In this document: positions 1 through 11,189 of the stretch, piece by piece
Position numbering within the stretch: position 1 is the first letter of the stretch
How the letters are laid out: the number at the start of each line of letters is the position of its first letter
Assembly: GCA_000711775.1 (NCBI GenBank)
Contig: ARYC01000199.1
Span: 1 to 64,000, forward strand
Source: Oxytricha trifallax
Lineage: Eukaryota > Ciliophora > Spirotrichea > Sporadotrichida > Oxytrichidae
Direction of reading: 5' to 3'
DNA length: 64,000 bases
Position numbers and translations under genes: made by a program
The notes under the pieces: model-generated
The model's database searches: none
What the model was told of the DNA's origin: nothing
The model's input: only the letters and a program-made list of their open reading frames with translations

Positions 1-1397
1 AATATCTTAACATTAATATTATTATTATTCTTATAGGTAATATTCTTCTTAGGAATGAGGGCTAATGAGAGGTAAGCAAAAATACTATTGCCAAGGAATC
101 ATAATTATACTTACGGGCAGATTAACAAATATTGAATTTGAATTTAAGTTAATATTGTAAACTTATTACTATTAAAAATAAGGTAAGTCAGACGGCCATT
201 TTAAAGATGTTACTGGGTAGATGTCACAACCCATTATAGTCTCCGTTATCTGTTAGTCAACTTTTGATAATTATTAGTATGATTGTGCATCACTTTGTTT
301 AAGTAGAGAATTTATGAAGGAAATCACAGACAAGTAAGTGATAGGTACTTAGTTATATTTTGAATTCAGATTTTATATAATTAACTATAAATAATTTATA
401 CTTAGATCTCTCATATACTCATTACCATCATTCTAACCCAACCACTCTCTTTGCTCTAACTCAATCACTATCGTTATAACCCCTTAATATATATAAATCA
501 CTCATCAGTATCTCCTTATATTTGCCCTATCAAATATTCAACAAGGAAGGTCTTGGAATTTGTGAGTTTGTTGGCTTTTGAAACTTTAGATTTTCAACTT
601 TCAGATCGGTAGGTCGGTATACCCAATTTCTGATCTGAAGACACTTTCCAGAGACCCTCCTCATTTCCCTCGGATGCACCATGAGGTCCTACCTTGGGTC
701 TTAGATCTTCCCCAAACCACTCCTAATCGTCTAGAAATCCAAGTCTCATTACATAAACATACAATAAGTGGGTTTTAAAGTTACGGAACCGCGGATTTAG
801 AGAGGTGGGTGGATTTATTTCAATTCCAAGTTTGAAAGTGGCTATACTATCTCTAAGTGATTATAGAATATGACTTATATGATTTAACAAAAATTATTTT
901 CTAATCCTCTCCAAACCCTACCACCCCAACTTAAATGTTGCAAATACACTATAGAACGATGAAATAGAAGGAGGGAACTCGATTGGGGGTGGAAGTGGCT
1001 ATAACCCATCTTGAAATGTTTGGGTGCCCTTAACCGCCATTTTGACCTTAAAAATTGAAGAAAATGGCCTTATATTTTTCCATTGATCCTACCTCAAAAT
1101 ATGTTCTATAATAGTTCTAAGTTATCCAAATGTGTTATAAGTGCTTGCAGGCTATATAACCACACATTTGATTAGATTGAGAAAGCATAAATAGGAGAGA
1201 CAATAGCCTAAATAAATTCAGCCTAAACAAGGCTATTTTTAAATTTTCATAGTCTTACTGGAAAAAGTCTACCTCAACCCTAAAGGCAGACCTCTATGCC
1301 TTTGCTCGGTCATGACCTTGGAGATTCTTTGACTATGGCTGATATATATTTTAACAATTGAAATAAGGAACGAATAAACACAGGTAGAGTTAGAAGT
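1..1397. other. no gene recognised
   Basis: Moderately AT-rich DNA, visibly richer in G+C than the DNA after 11.7 kb. I see no protein family, RNA gene or clear repeat here. Frames with only TGA as stop stay open by chance, so open frames alone are not evidence. A short phrase near 1263-1275 resembles the minisatellite that starts at 1398. Confidence 0.4.
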
Positions 1398-1592
1398 TTG
1401 GATGGAAGAAAGTCTACCTTACAATTGGAAGAAGTCTACTTTTTCCTCTGGAAGAAGTCCACTTTTTCAACTGGAAGAAGTCTACTTTTAGGACTGGAAG
1501 AAGTCCACTTTTGCTCTGGAAGAAGTCAACTTTTCAATTGGAAGAAGTCTACCTTTTGGAAGATTTCCACTTTTTCAAATTATCTCTAAGAT
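1398..1592. repeat. minisatellite, about seven degenerate copies of a 25-30 bp unit
   Basis: The unit is close to CTGGAAGAAGTCCACTTTT with small variations and spacers. The frame through it encodes repeated W/L-K/E-K/E-S/V peptides, but this is a by-product of the repeat. I do not call it a gene. Confidence 0.8.
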
Positions 1593-1758
1593 TGAAATAA
1601 TCTGAGACTAAATATATAAACTATAGTTATCCAAGAAGCTCCTCACTTAAACTATAATACAAATAATAGCAGGAGTATTGCAAAAATTTTAATGAGAGGG
1701 AAGGTTCTGTAACTCAGTAAATTTTTCTTATAATAGAGAATATATGGATTATGTATAA

Positions 1759-2234
1759 TGTAACAAACATCACTTTCAGTTAACCTTATTTCAACTAAGA
1801 ATTCCAAGATTGCCAACACTAGTTTTTAAAAAATTGCAATTCTCTTTTTTCTAAGAATAACAACCTACCTAGCCTTGCTTAAAAGCTATGAACTCAGCTT
1901 AGAACTCCTCAATCAACTTGGTAGGAAGTCTTCAAACTTTGAAAGTTAAAGCCTCCAAACTTCATAGTTGAATCTATCGACCAGCTATACTATTAAGCTC
2001 TATACAAACTTTAATTGCTTTACTATTATCATAAAACGAATGAAGCTTTAAAGAGTCCTTACTAACTTCCTACAACTTAGTACAAGTAGAGAGCTTTGAT
2101 AAAAGAGTGGCTTTAAATAACTTTTGAATGAAAAATTTCTTTGAAGCTTACTCAATAAGTTGAAGGAAAAAATTGAAATAAATGGAAGATAACTGGAAGA
2201 CAACTTGTAAAGTCTTGATATGATGTTTGTTACA
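1759..2234. mobile_element. candidate 476-bp MITE with 15-bp inverted ends
   Basis: The segment starts with TGTAACAAACATCAC at 1759-1773 and ends with its reverse complement (one mismatch) at 2220-2234. The same ends bound the transposase-bearing block 4235-11092, so this could be a short non-autonomous relative. No coding content is recognised inside. I do not see a convincing target duplication next to the ends, and many unpaired copies of the motif lie nearby, so the pairing could be accidental. Confidence 0.4.
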
Positions 2235-3678
2235 TATATTAAAAGTCTTATACTTTTCTATGATTTTTCACTTAGATTTGAGATGAATAATTGATATTGA
2301 GTAGACTCAATACTACCAATCATTCAGTAAAATTATTTTTATACTTACAAGCAATAATTCCTCTATAAGATTGTAGACCTTGAATCTAAGCCAAGATAAT
2401 TTTTACCTTAGTCTTTATGAGAATTAGAAGATACATGGAAGATAAGTCGACAGTGTAAGTTACAGCAAGGGGCAGTATCATTAAAGGTCATTGGTAAATA
2501 GGTTGAACCAATACCTAGGAGGATTATCAGTTTTATTCTAAGTCAACACCAGCATTTTCCCTTAATAATTATTCAGCTAAATCTAAACTTACAAGGAAAT
2601 CTTCTTAGTAGCAAAGATTTCTTAGGAGTCTAAGGTGGTTGATCTGAAACATTATCTCTGTATTCAATCTTCACTCTGGCTCTACTTATATGCAATATTC
2701 AGCTCGGGTTCTAAAAAAACAAAACTATCTTGGTAAAATCAAAGTGTCAAAACTTTGCTTGTTTTTCTCTTTAATATCTATATAATCCTTAATTAAAGCT
2801 TACTATTAATCTCAAATTATCTCAAATTTTTAAGACCTTAAATCCACCCTCTATTTTGAGGAATTGAAAGGTTTATTCTGTTCCTATCACCTTCTCAATT
2901 CTTAAATAAGTTTCTGAGATATCTAAGTATACTCTTTTATAGCTTTGAAATCAAGGGATAAGCTTTAACGAAACCTATTATAGAATTAGTAGTGATTTTG
3001 CAAATCTCGATTTTACCCCTCAAATTCATATGAATAACACGACCAATCCGAATGAATTTAATTCCTAAGAAATGACGGTAAATTTGGAAAAGTTCCACTT
3101 AACCTCTGTCAATCATCACAGTTCTCTCATCACTTGATCTCAAGCATCTAAGCTTAAACTTTGAAGTACCTGAGAGTTGCTGGGAGGCTTGAGTAGGAGC
3201 AGGGATCGTTTAATTCTATTTTCTAACTGTTTAAGATTTGGTTTGATTTCAGGCATTTTTATTTTATCAGTTAAAGTATTAAAGTTTAAATTTCAAACAA
3301 CTATGGAGATATAATTGAATATACTCTAAGGCTCTATATATAGTAAGCTCAGTTGTGGATTGATCTCACTTATTAATAGCGAGGAATGTAATGTAGTGAG
3401 ATGGTTAGGGTTAGGTGGAAATTCTAAATGAAACTTTACTCTAACTTTTGTGATTGCATTGTATAAATTTTAGTTTATATGATCTTATTATTACTTATAG
3501 CTTAGCTATAAGACTCTCTATGCAATTTATCTAATATCATTACAGGTAACGTTGCCATACTTCCTTTAGAATGCAAACTGTGTCATAGGTGCATAAATAT
3601 AATGAAGGGAACCTAATAAGGTTGGGTAAAGCGAAGAAGATAACTCTTCAAAAAAGTAGTCGTTAGACTGCTGGAATT
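2235..3678. other. no gene recognised
   Basis: AT-rich, with short A/T-run clusters. I find no family match on either strand and no transposon terminus. Confidence 0.4.
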
Positions 3679-3739
3679 GTGCCCATTTTGGAATATGTGT
3701 CCATTTTGGAATATGTGTCCAATTTGGAATTGGTGTCCA
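3679..3739. repeat. minisatellite, three to four 20-bp units
   Basis: Tandem units of the form CATTTTGGAATATGTGTC. The array abuts a plus-strand copy of the 15-bp motif at 3740-3754. A minus-strand frame through it reads as repeated W-T-H-I-P-K, a repeat artefact. Confidence 0.75.
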
Positions 3740-4251
3740 TGTAACAAACATCACTTCTAAATAATTAGTCTTAATCATAACTGAAAATACATCAGTCCTT
3801 TTTTATTTATCGCAGTCGCTCAAGCTTGCCAGATAGACTTTAGTACTACTAAGTTATAGGTCATTCAGAACTTAAATGCGAAGGCAATAAGAACATTGAA
3901 TCGAAGCATCGTCAGGGATATCATAAAGTGAGAAGCCCTCTTTGCTAGTCTCTCTGGTCTCTTCCTTTTCTTCCTCTAACATACCAGTTTCTTTATCGTT
4001 CTCACCTGTGTGCTTTGAGAAGGTAGCTATAGAGTTAGTTAAGAGAGAAGCAGCTCCTCTTTATATCAGGGTGTCTAGTTGATTTAATCTTTAAGTGATT
4101 TACATTAACAAGGAACAGGCAATAATCTAAGTGAAGATATTGTAGTCTCCAACCCTGGAAAGCTGTAACCTAGTTGAGGATGAATTTCCTTGACTGTTTA
4201 AAGGATTGAAATAAATTTTGAAGTTTTATCTAAGTGTAACAAACATCACTT

Positions 4252-4746
4252 TCACACTGGCCAAAATTCGCTCTGAGTTTCCAGTTGGATTAGCAACTCC
4301 CCTATTGATAATTTGAGTAAGTCTGGAAGGAGAATTTTGTTAGAGGACACTTCTTGTGACAAGCTGTTGAACTGGGATTTATTCATCTAGTAAACATAGT
4401 ATTCCTTCATCCCAAGGTTGACTGTAACCTTAAGTTCTCCATTTACAGTCACAATGAACTCTTCCATATAGGTCTCATTTAAAAGGTTGTATTTATCCTT
4501 CTCAGACCAATCACTGTTCCTTATCATTAAATGGTAAAACTGGATGAGATTCAAGAACTTCATGAGCTTCTTAATTTTGTCCTGGTCTCTACTTTTAAAT
4601 CTCAGGAAGGAAACAACACTTGGCTATTAATCATCCTTTGCAAGTGGTAAATCCTAGAAGTCAAAGTTGCCATTCTTGGTTTCATCCATTGGCTTGGACT
4701 CTGAGAAAATCAGGCAGCGGAGCATATCTGCTTACAGCTTTTTCAT
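4252..4746 (-). CDS. unknown 164-residue protein or C-terminal exon, minus strand
   Basis: Reading TAA/TAG as Gln, an open frame runs from ATG at 4746 to TGA at 4254-4252. Its composition is ordinary for a soluble charged protein, with helical Lys/Glu/Leu stretches such as DKIKKLMKFLNLIQF and a C-terminal run of Leu/Ile. I recognise no domain. The start overlaps the end of the upstream minus-strand frame (4743-5237) by four bases (ATGA), so this may be the C-terminal part of one protein split by a frameshift or a missed intron. The stop lies three bases from a copy of the 15-bp motif, mirroring the transposase at the other end of the block. That suggests a second transposon-encoded protein. 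Confidence 0.5.
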
Positions 4747-5237
4747 TTGGATTTGTAAATATAAAAATTATAATCTGGAATTTGAGAATTAGTTTAAGTG
4801 GGGATTATAGATATTTCTACTGAGTTGCCTGCCTTGAAATAGCTGCAGTTATCTCTATACTTTATATTCAGAACAGGAATGCCTAGTAGTGTAACAACTG
4901 GAAATAAAGTAAGGAAGATTCCCTGAAATTCCCTACTCATCTTCTTATAACTGTAACAAACATCACTCTGAGATTTATGAGCCTGAGCTCTTTGATTTAG
5001 TTGAAAGTGTTTCAAGAGAGCTATAGGATTATTAATAGCAGTAATACAGTTACCCTAACTTAACTCAAACCATTAATCAAACAATTCCTTTGAACTAGGG
5101 TGCAACCCTAACCTAGAGATAAACTCCAGGAAGAGCTGCTTGAGGTTTTCGCAGTGAGAAGTTGTAATAATAAATCGTGCTGCTACTAGTCTCAAATAAG
5201 AGAAAAAGTAAGAGTAATAAAGCCAAGCTGACTTACC
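4743..5237 (-). CDS. unknown protein segment upstream of the 4252-4746 frame, minus strand
   Basis: An open frame of about 164 codons follows a TGA at 5240-5238 and ends at TGA 4745-4743. It contains protein-like text (for example TTSHCENLKQLFLEFISRLG and LFDQWFELS) and a hydrophobic stretch near GIFLTLFPVVTLLGIPVL that could be membrane-associated. There is no ATG at its beginning, so it is probably an internal exon or a broken N-terminal part. The 15-bp motif at 4952-4966 lies inside it and is read as S-D-V-C-Y-S without closing the frame. No family is recognised. It probably belongs with the next frame at 4746. Confidence 0.4.
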
Positions 5238-6280
5238 TCACCAGTTCACCTGGTAAAGCAACGCAACTTAACTGAACTACTGCCCCTTAAACTCTGACCT
5301 AACGTGTTTCAAACTTATACCTATAAAGAGTTAACAAAAATCTAAACCCAACTGAGGAAGGGTTTCAAAGTAAGGTTAGCTTAACTTGAATAAGCTTAAA
5401 GTAAAGTAGTACTGTAGTATTTTTTAAACAAGTAAACCAACTACAAACTGTGAAGCCAGTCTAACTTTGACTTTACTATTAGAATACTGCCTGAGCCGAT
5501 TCACGCTTGAGGCTTTTACACCTCTCTAAAGTCAGGGTGAGTACCTAGGCTAGTAAAGTTCAAGAACTAGTTAGTAAGCAAAGTAACTTCTTAAAACTTA
5601 GTTTAGTAAATTTAAAAACCTTCTGATTTAAAGTGTGCAAATGCCAAGTAATCTCCAGTAACGGAAAATCAAAAATTAAAATTCTCAACATCTTGTGTTC
5701 TACCAGTTTGAATATTCAAACGACTGGTCCTCGGAAACGAGGTTAAATTCGATTCATTTTTATAATGAATTTACAATTTGACTAGACCGAAGCGTGGCCC
5801 CTCTGGTAAAATTAAAAAGTAGCAATTTAAGGAGGAACAACCTAGTTAGGCTAGTCAATTTGTATGTTCCCCCAATCAAGCTGAAACTAATTGAAGCTGC
5901 GTGGACCAGCCGGCCAAACGATAAAGAACTTCATGCTTGGTACTCTCTGCACGGTAGTTAGTATTACAAGGGTCGTTATTCAAAGTAACCAATAGTGTTG
6001 GAACAATCCTAGCGCTGATATTAGTGGAGGCTTGATTAAAAAATAAATCAAAATCAAAACCAAATCAAAACTGAGAGCAAAGATCAAATCATAAACAAAT
6101 CTAAGTGCAAGATCAAAACCAAAATCAAATTTAATAACCCTGGCTAAGTTTAATTTTAATAAATTTTATAGGTTTAATTTTTGTGAAAGTATTAGTACTA
6201 CTGAGGAGCTCCTACTTGGTCAAAGACTATAAGAAAATCAAAACGACTACTAGACTTAATTTTAATTTTTTACTTTTAGT
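5238..6280. other. no gene recognised; low-complexity AAATCAAAAC tract
   Basis: No coding sequence I can support. Around 6030-6130 the DNA is a loose repeat of AAAATCAAAACC-like words. Two hairpins at 5703-5742 are listed separately. Confidence 0.4.
5703..5742. other. two adjacent hairpins, one with a GAAA tetraloop
   Basis: The first is a near-perfect palindrome around TTTGAATATTCAAA closed by CCAG/CTGG (5703-5727). The second is CCTCGGAAACGAGG (5729-5742), five base pairs capped by a GNRA-type GAAA loop. They could belong to a structured RNA or be chance. I could not fold a tRNA or other known RNA from the surrounding sequence. Confidence 0.25.
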
Positions 6281-6520
6281 ATAGGTACCATTAAGAACTT
6301 TGTGTTTACAGAACGAGGCCTCATTAATAGCTAGCTACTAAGATTATCGTTTAAACTAGACACTACTCTTTGACCATTTATTTTTTAACCCCTTTAATTT
6401 ATAGGTACCTCTAAGATCTTCAAGAATTAATTAAGTGGCCACTTAAAGTTTGAGACAACTCTGATAACGCTTGAAATCTAAACCACTCTTTCTCTTAATT
6501 TTTTTATAGGTACCCTGAAG
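6281..6520. repeat. three degenerate ~105-120 bp units marked by ATAGGTACC
   Basis: ATAGGTACC occurs at 6281, 6401 and 6506. Each copy is preceded by a T-rich run and, for two of them, a CACTCTTT-like phrase, and is followed by an AAGA-containing segment. The T-run plus ATAG resembles a 3' splice site, so duplicated short exons are possible, but no protein is recognised. Confidence 0.45.
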
Positions 6521-6610
6521 AACATTGACTACAGAGAAGTCAACCTAACTGAGGCAGAGTAAGCTGAGCTAAATCAAAAAATTTCAAGACATTAATAAAA
6601 GTAAGAAAGA

Positions 6611-7695
6611 ACCTAAAACTCTGCCTAAATTTTTAGTACTTTAATTACAGAGAGTGTAACAAACATCACTCATGCTTGAGTGAACTTTTTTTAATGTAGC
6701 CTTTTTAAGAAACCAGAACTCTGTTAATAGAACAGCCAATCACGCTAGTTAGACCCTGTAAAATTTGTTAGTAGGGTAAGTAGTAGTAAGGTACTTGCAA
6801 TTTAAAAAAATCAAAATCTTTTTAGGTAGTCTAATTTTAGTATCTGTAAATGTAAATTAATGAGGGGTAAAAAGCAAAAAATTTGCAAACAATTATTAGA
6901 AAAGGACTAAAAGCTTTTAGAGTAACGATAATGAAATAAGCCATATAGAACCAAGTCATAGAGAAACTTATTTCAGGTATCAGTGGTTAGTGCTGATAGG
7001 ATTTTTGTTTTGATTTTTACAAGTCTAGTTAACCTGAAACCCTGCCAAAATTTTGAGATCTCCAAATCAAGATCACTGTAAGTGTAACAAACATCACCGA
7101 TGTCTCCTTAGTGATTTTCAGACTCAAGACTTAATTCTCTAACTGCCAAGGCCTTGGCTCAGTGGCCAACGATCACGTGTTTGTTTTAGTTAGGTGGCAA
7201 GAAGTTTTGAAGAGCAAGAGTAGTTTGATTAGTGCTTTTCATTAGAGTGATCTATAGATAGTAGTTTTAAAGAAAGCCCAATAGAGTGAAATAGACAGTA
7301 AAGGATTTTTCCTTGCTCGAATAGTAAGAGTCCAGTAGAACCTGGTCTTAGGTCAACTTACTTAGGGTCTTAGTGGTCAGTGTTGGTAGAGGGATTTTGT
7401 TGGGCTGAACTGTGAAGACTGGAAAAGCTGAAACGCTGCCCAAATTTTGAGATTAGCTGGCTGTGATCTATAGACGTAAGTTATGAACATAGAATACTAA
7501 AGATGGATAATTGATTTTTTCAACTCAGGTATGAAGAGGCCTGCAGATATAAGATATCATCACACTTACCTAGGGTACAGGTAGTCTGAGTTGATAAAGC
7601 CCTTTTCTCCAAAGTAGAATCAGAAGACAGGAGAACCTGAAATGCTGCCCAAATTTTGAGTTGGGCAAAACCGACATGAGTGTAACAAACATCAC
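6611..7695. repeat. degenerate repeat units carrying the 15-bp motif
   Basis: A phrase close to CCTGAAACCCTGCCCAAATT followed by TTGAG occurs at 6611, 7033, 7428 and 7635. Three of the four copies are followed 44-50 bases later by TGTAACAAACATCAC (6655, 7083, 7681), so the motif here is part of a larger duplicated unit. On the minus strand an open frame of nearly 200 codons crosses two units and closes on the TGA contained in the 6655 motif. I could not decide whether it is translated. Confidence 0.55.
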
Positions 7696-8259
7696 TCATT
7701 AAACCTTCGGGTTTTTTGAAGACTACCTTAGTTAAGGCTGCTCACTGGGGTTTAACTATAGGCTTGGGTTAATTAAGCGTATAGAATACATACTAGACGA
7801 GAGGTTCAAGAACTAAAACTGCGGCAGCAGTGGGGTAGGCAGGAAGATAAGAATTGTTGACAGCAGTTAAAGAGAGCTGTCGATTAAAACTTTCGAAATT
7901 TAACAATAGACTAGACCTGGAGTTTCGCTTATTTATAGATAAATCGGCCAATCGCGTTGAGAATATCTCGATTTAAATTGGATTATTAAAAGATTAGAAT
8001 TGGTCATAATTAAAAGATAAGTAGACAAATTTTGAAGAAAATGAAACATGAAATATTCACATCATAAACTGCATTTTGAGAATAAGATAGCTTATATTCT
8101 GTCGGATAGTTTCTAAAGTTTTTCATTTTCTTTTAGAGTTTGGAAAAGAAAATTTTGTAGATTTTCAATCTTATTAAGTTACTATAAACTTCGTCAATAA
8201 CATGATAGTTTAGTGCTGGAGTTATTAACAGTAATAATTTTATTATTAAGAATAAAAAT
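7696..8259. other. no gene recognised; 5' flank of the transposase gene
   Basis: AT-rich, with no supported feature. It contains the presumed promoter region of the transposase gene starting at 8260, but I see no convincing TATA box. Confidence 0.35.
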
Positions 8260-11078
8260 ATGTCAAGATAATCTACTCTCAATTTTCAAAGGAAAAGAAG
8301 TAATAATGATAGTATAGAGGAGTCCAAAGACAGCAGTTGATTATCAAAAAAATATTCATAGAACTCCATTATCAGCGATGAGTTCCTGGACTCCAATTCC
8401 CTATAAGATATCAAACCCAGCAAAGTGAAGGTGCAGGAGAAGACCATCACAAAGTGGACGCCAGTGGTCTTGGGCAAGCTCTTCCCTAATGTGATTTAGA
8501 AGTCCAAGTCACCTACAGCTCGGGCAAGGTAATCAATGCCGGCGAGGTGCCGCCTCATGTGTCAGAGTTGGCGGGTGGAGTCATTATCAAACTCCCCTCG
8601 GAATCAATCGCCGAATACCTGAAAAAGAATGTTGATGTTTGTTACATGCAAGAGGATGATGAGCTGTGTGGGTTCTTGGAGACTTATCTTTAGAGTATTA
8701 AATCTGGGAAGGCTGCGGCTTTCAATTAGAAGAAAGCAGGCAATGGAATTGGAACTGCAGGGCCTGACAACTAGCAGAGTATGGTAACTCTGAACCCCGA
8801 TCTCGCAAAGAACTCTAAAGTCATGCAGAAAATACTTGAGAGTATTGGCAATAAAAAGAGGGCAAAGAATGCAGACAAAAACCCATTCTTAAAGAAGCGA
8901 GAGGCCAAGCTGGCCTGTAAGAAATTAGATGCTGTAAGCCTGTACTTTAATGATCACTTGAAGCCCAGGCAGATTGCCAAGAAGTTGAGGATAGGAGTAG
9001 ACATGGCTTATAGGATAGTTGAGAAGTTCAAGCATGAGATTCAACACACGATTCATGAACCCAAGGCCCTGCAAAAAGTGGGTCGAAAAGGAGTTACTGA
9101 TAACCCTCTCCTGCTTGATTCGATTCAAAGTTATTTGGAGCTGAATAGTATCTACCAGGTCACTGGTTAGAAGCTGCACAACTATCTCAGAGAGTTATCT
9201 GAAAATAACCCTGAGGCCTCAGCTCTCAAAGTGCCTTGCGTAGCAACCTTGAACAAGGTTTTGAAAGAGAAATTCCATTTAAGATTTGGGAAGACCCAGG
9301 CTGCCAATACCAAGTATCGTGACCCCAGCTATAACGATAAAAGGCTGTGGATAAGTCGCCTGCTTTCGCAGTTCCTACTTGAGGATGCGGTGATCATTTC
9401 AGTGGATGAAAGCAACTTTAGGTCTGACTCGATGCCCCCAAAGTAGTGGGCTTTCAATATCAATGATATGTATCGACAAAGCAAAAGTCAATCACGACTG
9501 TAACAAACATCACCTGCTGGCAACCCCATTCTGGTGGGCGATTCCAAACTTTTGTATGGCCAATAATTGCTTGGTAGGTTTTAGGATTATAGTGCCAGTG
9601 ACTAGGAAGTGATTGGCGACTCTACTTTACCAAATTTTAGGATAACCCCTAAAAATATCGCCACTGAGCCATCTAATCCTAAGTTGCAAAATTCTCCAAT
9701 TTAAGCCTCAAAATCTCGAAAATCGCAAGTTGAAAGTGAGGCTTCAAAATCCTAAAAATCGTAAGCATTTCATCATAATTCAATCAAAACTTTCATAGAA
9801 AAGCCTGGAACTTTTCAAGTCAAATTAAGCATAAGGGAGGTTAAGAATCTGAAAAATTAGAGGCCTCGATCTTGGGTAAGAGGACGCCTGCAAAATCAAA
9901 AAAAGTCTTGAAATCCAGCAGCCTGGGTTCTTCAAGTATTGATTCGAAGAACGTAATTTTCTTGGTTTTATATAGTTTAGAAAAATTCGAGATTTTAGGC
10001 CAGGACATCCTAATAATAAACTCCAGCTTATAAATCAAAAGCAACTCTGAAGAAAGATCTTTCCCCAATTCCTGAAGTGCCAGAGAGCCTGAACCAGTAG
10101 TTGAGCTTGACAAAATACTTTCAGAATTTCAGGATCGCAAGCTCGGTCAAGTCAGTGGTTTCGGAGGATCTGCCGGCGAAGAAATTGAGGAGTGGGTTCA
10201 CTCTAGTCCTGGATCGAATTGCCAAGTTGAAGTTGTCAAGCTCGAGGAAGAAATCGGTTGACTTGGTGGGAGACAAACAAAAGGAGAATCGGTTTGGCAT
10301 CACTCCTAAAAAGCTAAGGCTGTCCTAGAATGTGAGCAGCGCATCTATAGACCAACTCAGCGAGAGTCAAGGTAAGATTTGCTATTGATTGAAAATGGAA
10401 ATATAGGCTTCAACCTGAAGGAAGAGAGCGAAAAGTTTGAGCGTGATATACAGAGCATCCAAGACTACTTTGATGACAAACAGGAAGCCTTCAAGTTTAA
10501 AAGCATTGCAGAATACCAGAGTGAAATGAAGCAAAATCTAGGTAGCTATGGCATGAAGGTGAGGGAGCTTTCGATCTAGAAGAGCCCCAATAAGAGGCAG
10601 CAGTTCTCGATGTCATTTATAGCGGCCATATCTCAAGACCGAATCCTCTCAAGTCAAATCATAGAGGGCGCTTTCGACTCCTCCCTCTTCGAGAATTTCA
10701 TCTATCATACCTTGCGAAGTGTGAGAACGGACAAAGATCTCAACTCTAAGTAGGTGGTACTCTTGATGGATAACGCTGTCATTCATAAGTATTCAGAGAT
10801 GCTCGAGACAGCCAGGAAGTTCAAGGTGAATGTTCTATTCAATGCCGAGTATTCGCCCTGGTTGAATCCTATAGAGTAGCTCTTCTCGTTCGTCAAGAAG
10901 CAACTCAAAGTGGACACTGTAAACTCCAAGTAAGATAATCCCATCTAACATCTCTAGGCAGCAGCTCGTGAAGAGGGTCTCTGAAATCGTACAGAGCTTA
11001 AGTGCAGAAGACATTCAAGGCATGTGGGTGTTCAGTATCAAAAAGTGGCTGCACACTCTGCGCTATGGATTTGTCTGA
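8260..11078 (+). pseudogene. DD34E (Tc1/mariner/IS630-type) transposase with a large insert between D1 and D2
   Basis: The start ATG at 8260 opens a basic N-terminus (MSRQSTLNFQRKRSN). The protein continues through a helix-turn-helix-like region (LKPRQIAKKLRIGVDMAYRI, about 8956-9018). The catalytic triad is D1 in SVDESNF (9405), D2 in LLMDNAVIHK (10769) and E in SPWLNPIEQLF (10874). D2 and E are 35 codons apart (34 between), as in Tc1/mariner. D1 and D2 are separated by 1364 bases instead of the usual ~90-95 codons. That stretch is in one frame once a 35-nt GT-AG intron (10372-10406) is removed, apart from one TGA at 9909-9911. A second intron (10930-10957, 28 nt) restores the C-terminus. 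A TGA at 8338-8340 and a frameshift near 8491 suggest recent decay. The stop overlaps the 15-bp motif at 11078. Confidence 0.75.
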
Positions 11079-11135
11079 TGATGTTTGTTACAGAAGCAAT
11101 TTGTGTTGCTGAGCCTATTAAAGGGAATCCCCCTT

Positions 11136-11143
11136 TATAAAAG
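11136..11143 (+). promoter_or_regulatory. TATA-box-like TATAAAAG
   Basis: It lies 54 bases before the ATG at 11190 and just outside the right end of the transposase block. It is a plausible core promoter for the frame at 11190-11630, by position and sequence only. Confidence 0.35.
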
Positions 11144-11189
11144 AGTAATTTATAATACAAGGCTATAATTATAATAATAATAATCAATC

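Larger units (their letters stand above)
4235..11092. mobile_element. candidate large DNA transposon with TGTAACAAACATCA ends and outward-facing genes
   Basis: The left end (4235-4249) and right end (11078-11092) carry the same 14-15 bp motif in inverted orientation. The two best-supported coding sequences in the block both run outward and stop at the motif. The minus-strand gene stops at 4252, three bases from the left motif. The DDE transposase stops at 11076-11078, overlapping the right motif. Six more copies of the motif lie inside, at 4952, 6655, 7083, 7681, 8632 (inverted) and 9499, and others lie outside at 1759, 2220 and 3740. No clear target duplication is seen, so the boundaries are an inference. 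Alternatives are a patchwork of nested relatives, or a repeat-rich locus using the motif for another purpose. Confidence 0.4.

Noticed and set aside
1398..1589. 63-residue open frame rich in Lys, Ser and Phe
   Set aside because: It follows the minisatellite unit and has no independent coding evidence.
4620..4823. Plus-strand 67-residue frame
   Set aside because: It is antisense to the better supported minus-strand frames at 4252-5237.
8925..9179. Minus-strand 84-residue frame
   Set aside because: It is antisense to the transposase DNA-binding region.
9841..10303. Two minus-strand frames inside the transposase spacer
   Set aside because: The plus-strand frame is continuous with D1 and D2 and consistent with the intron; the minus frames are shadows.
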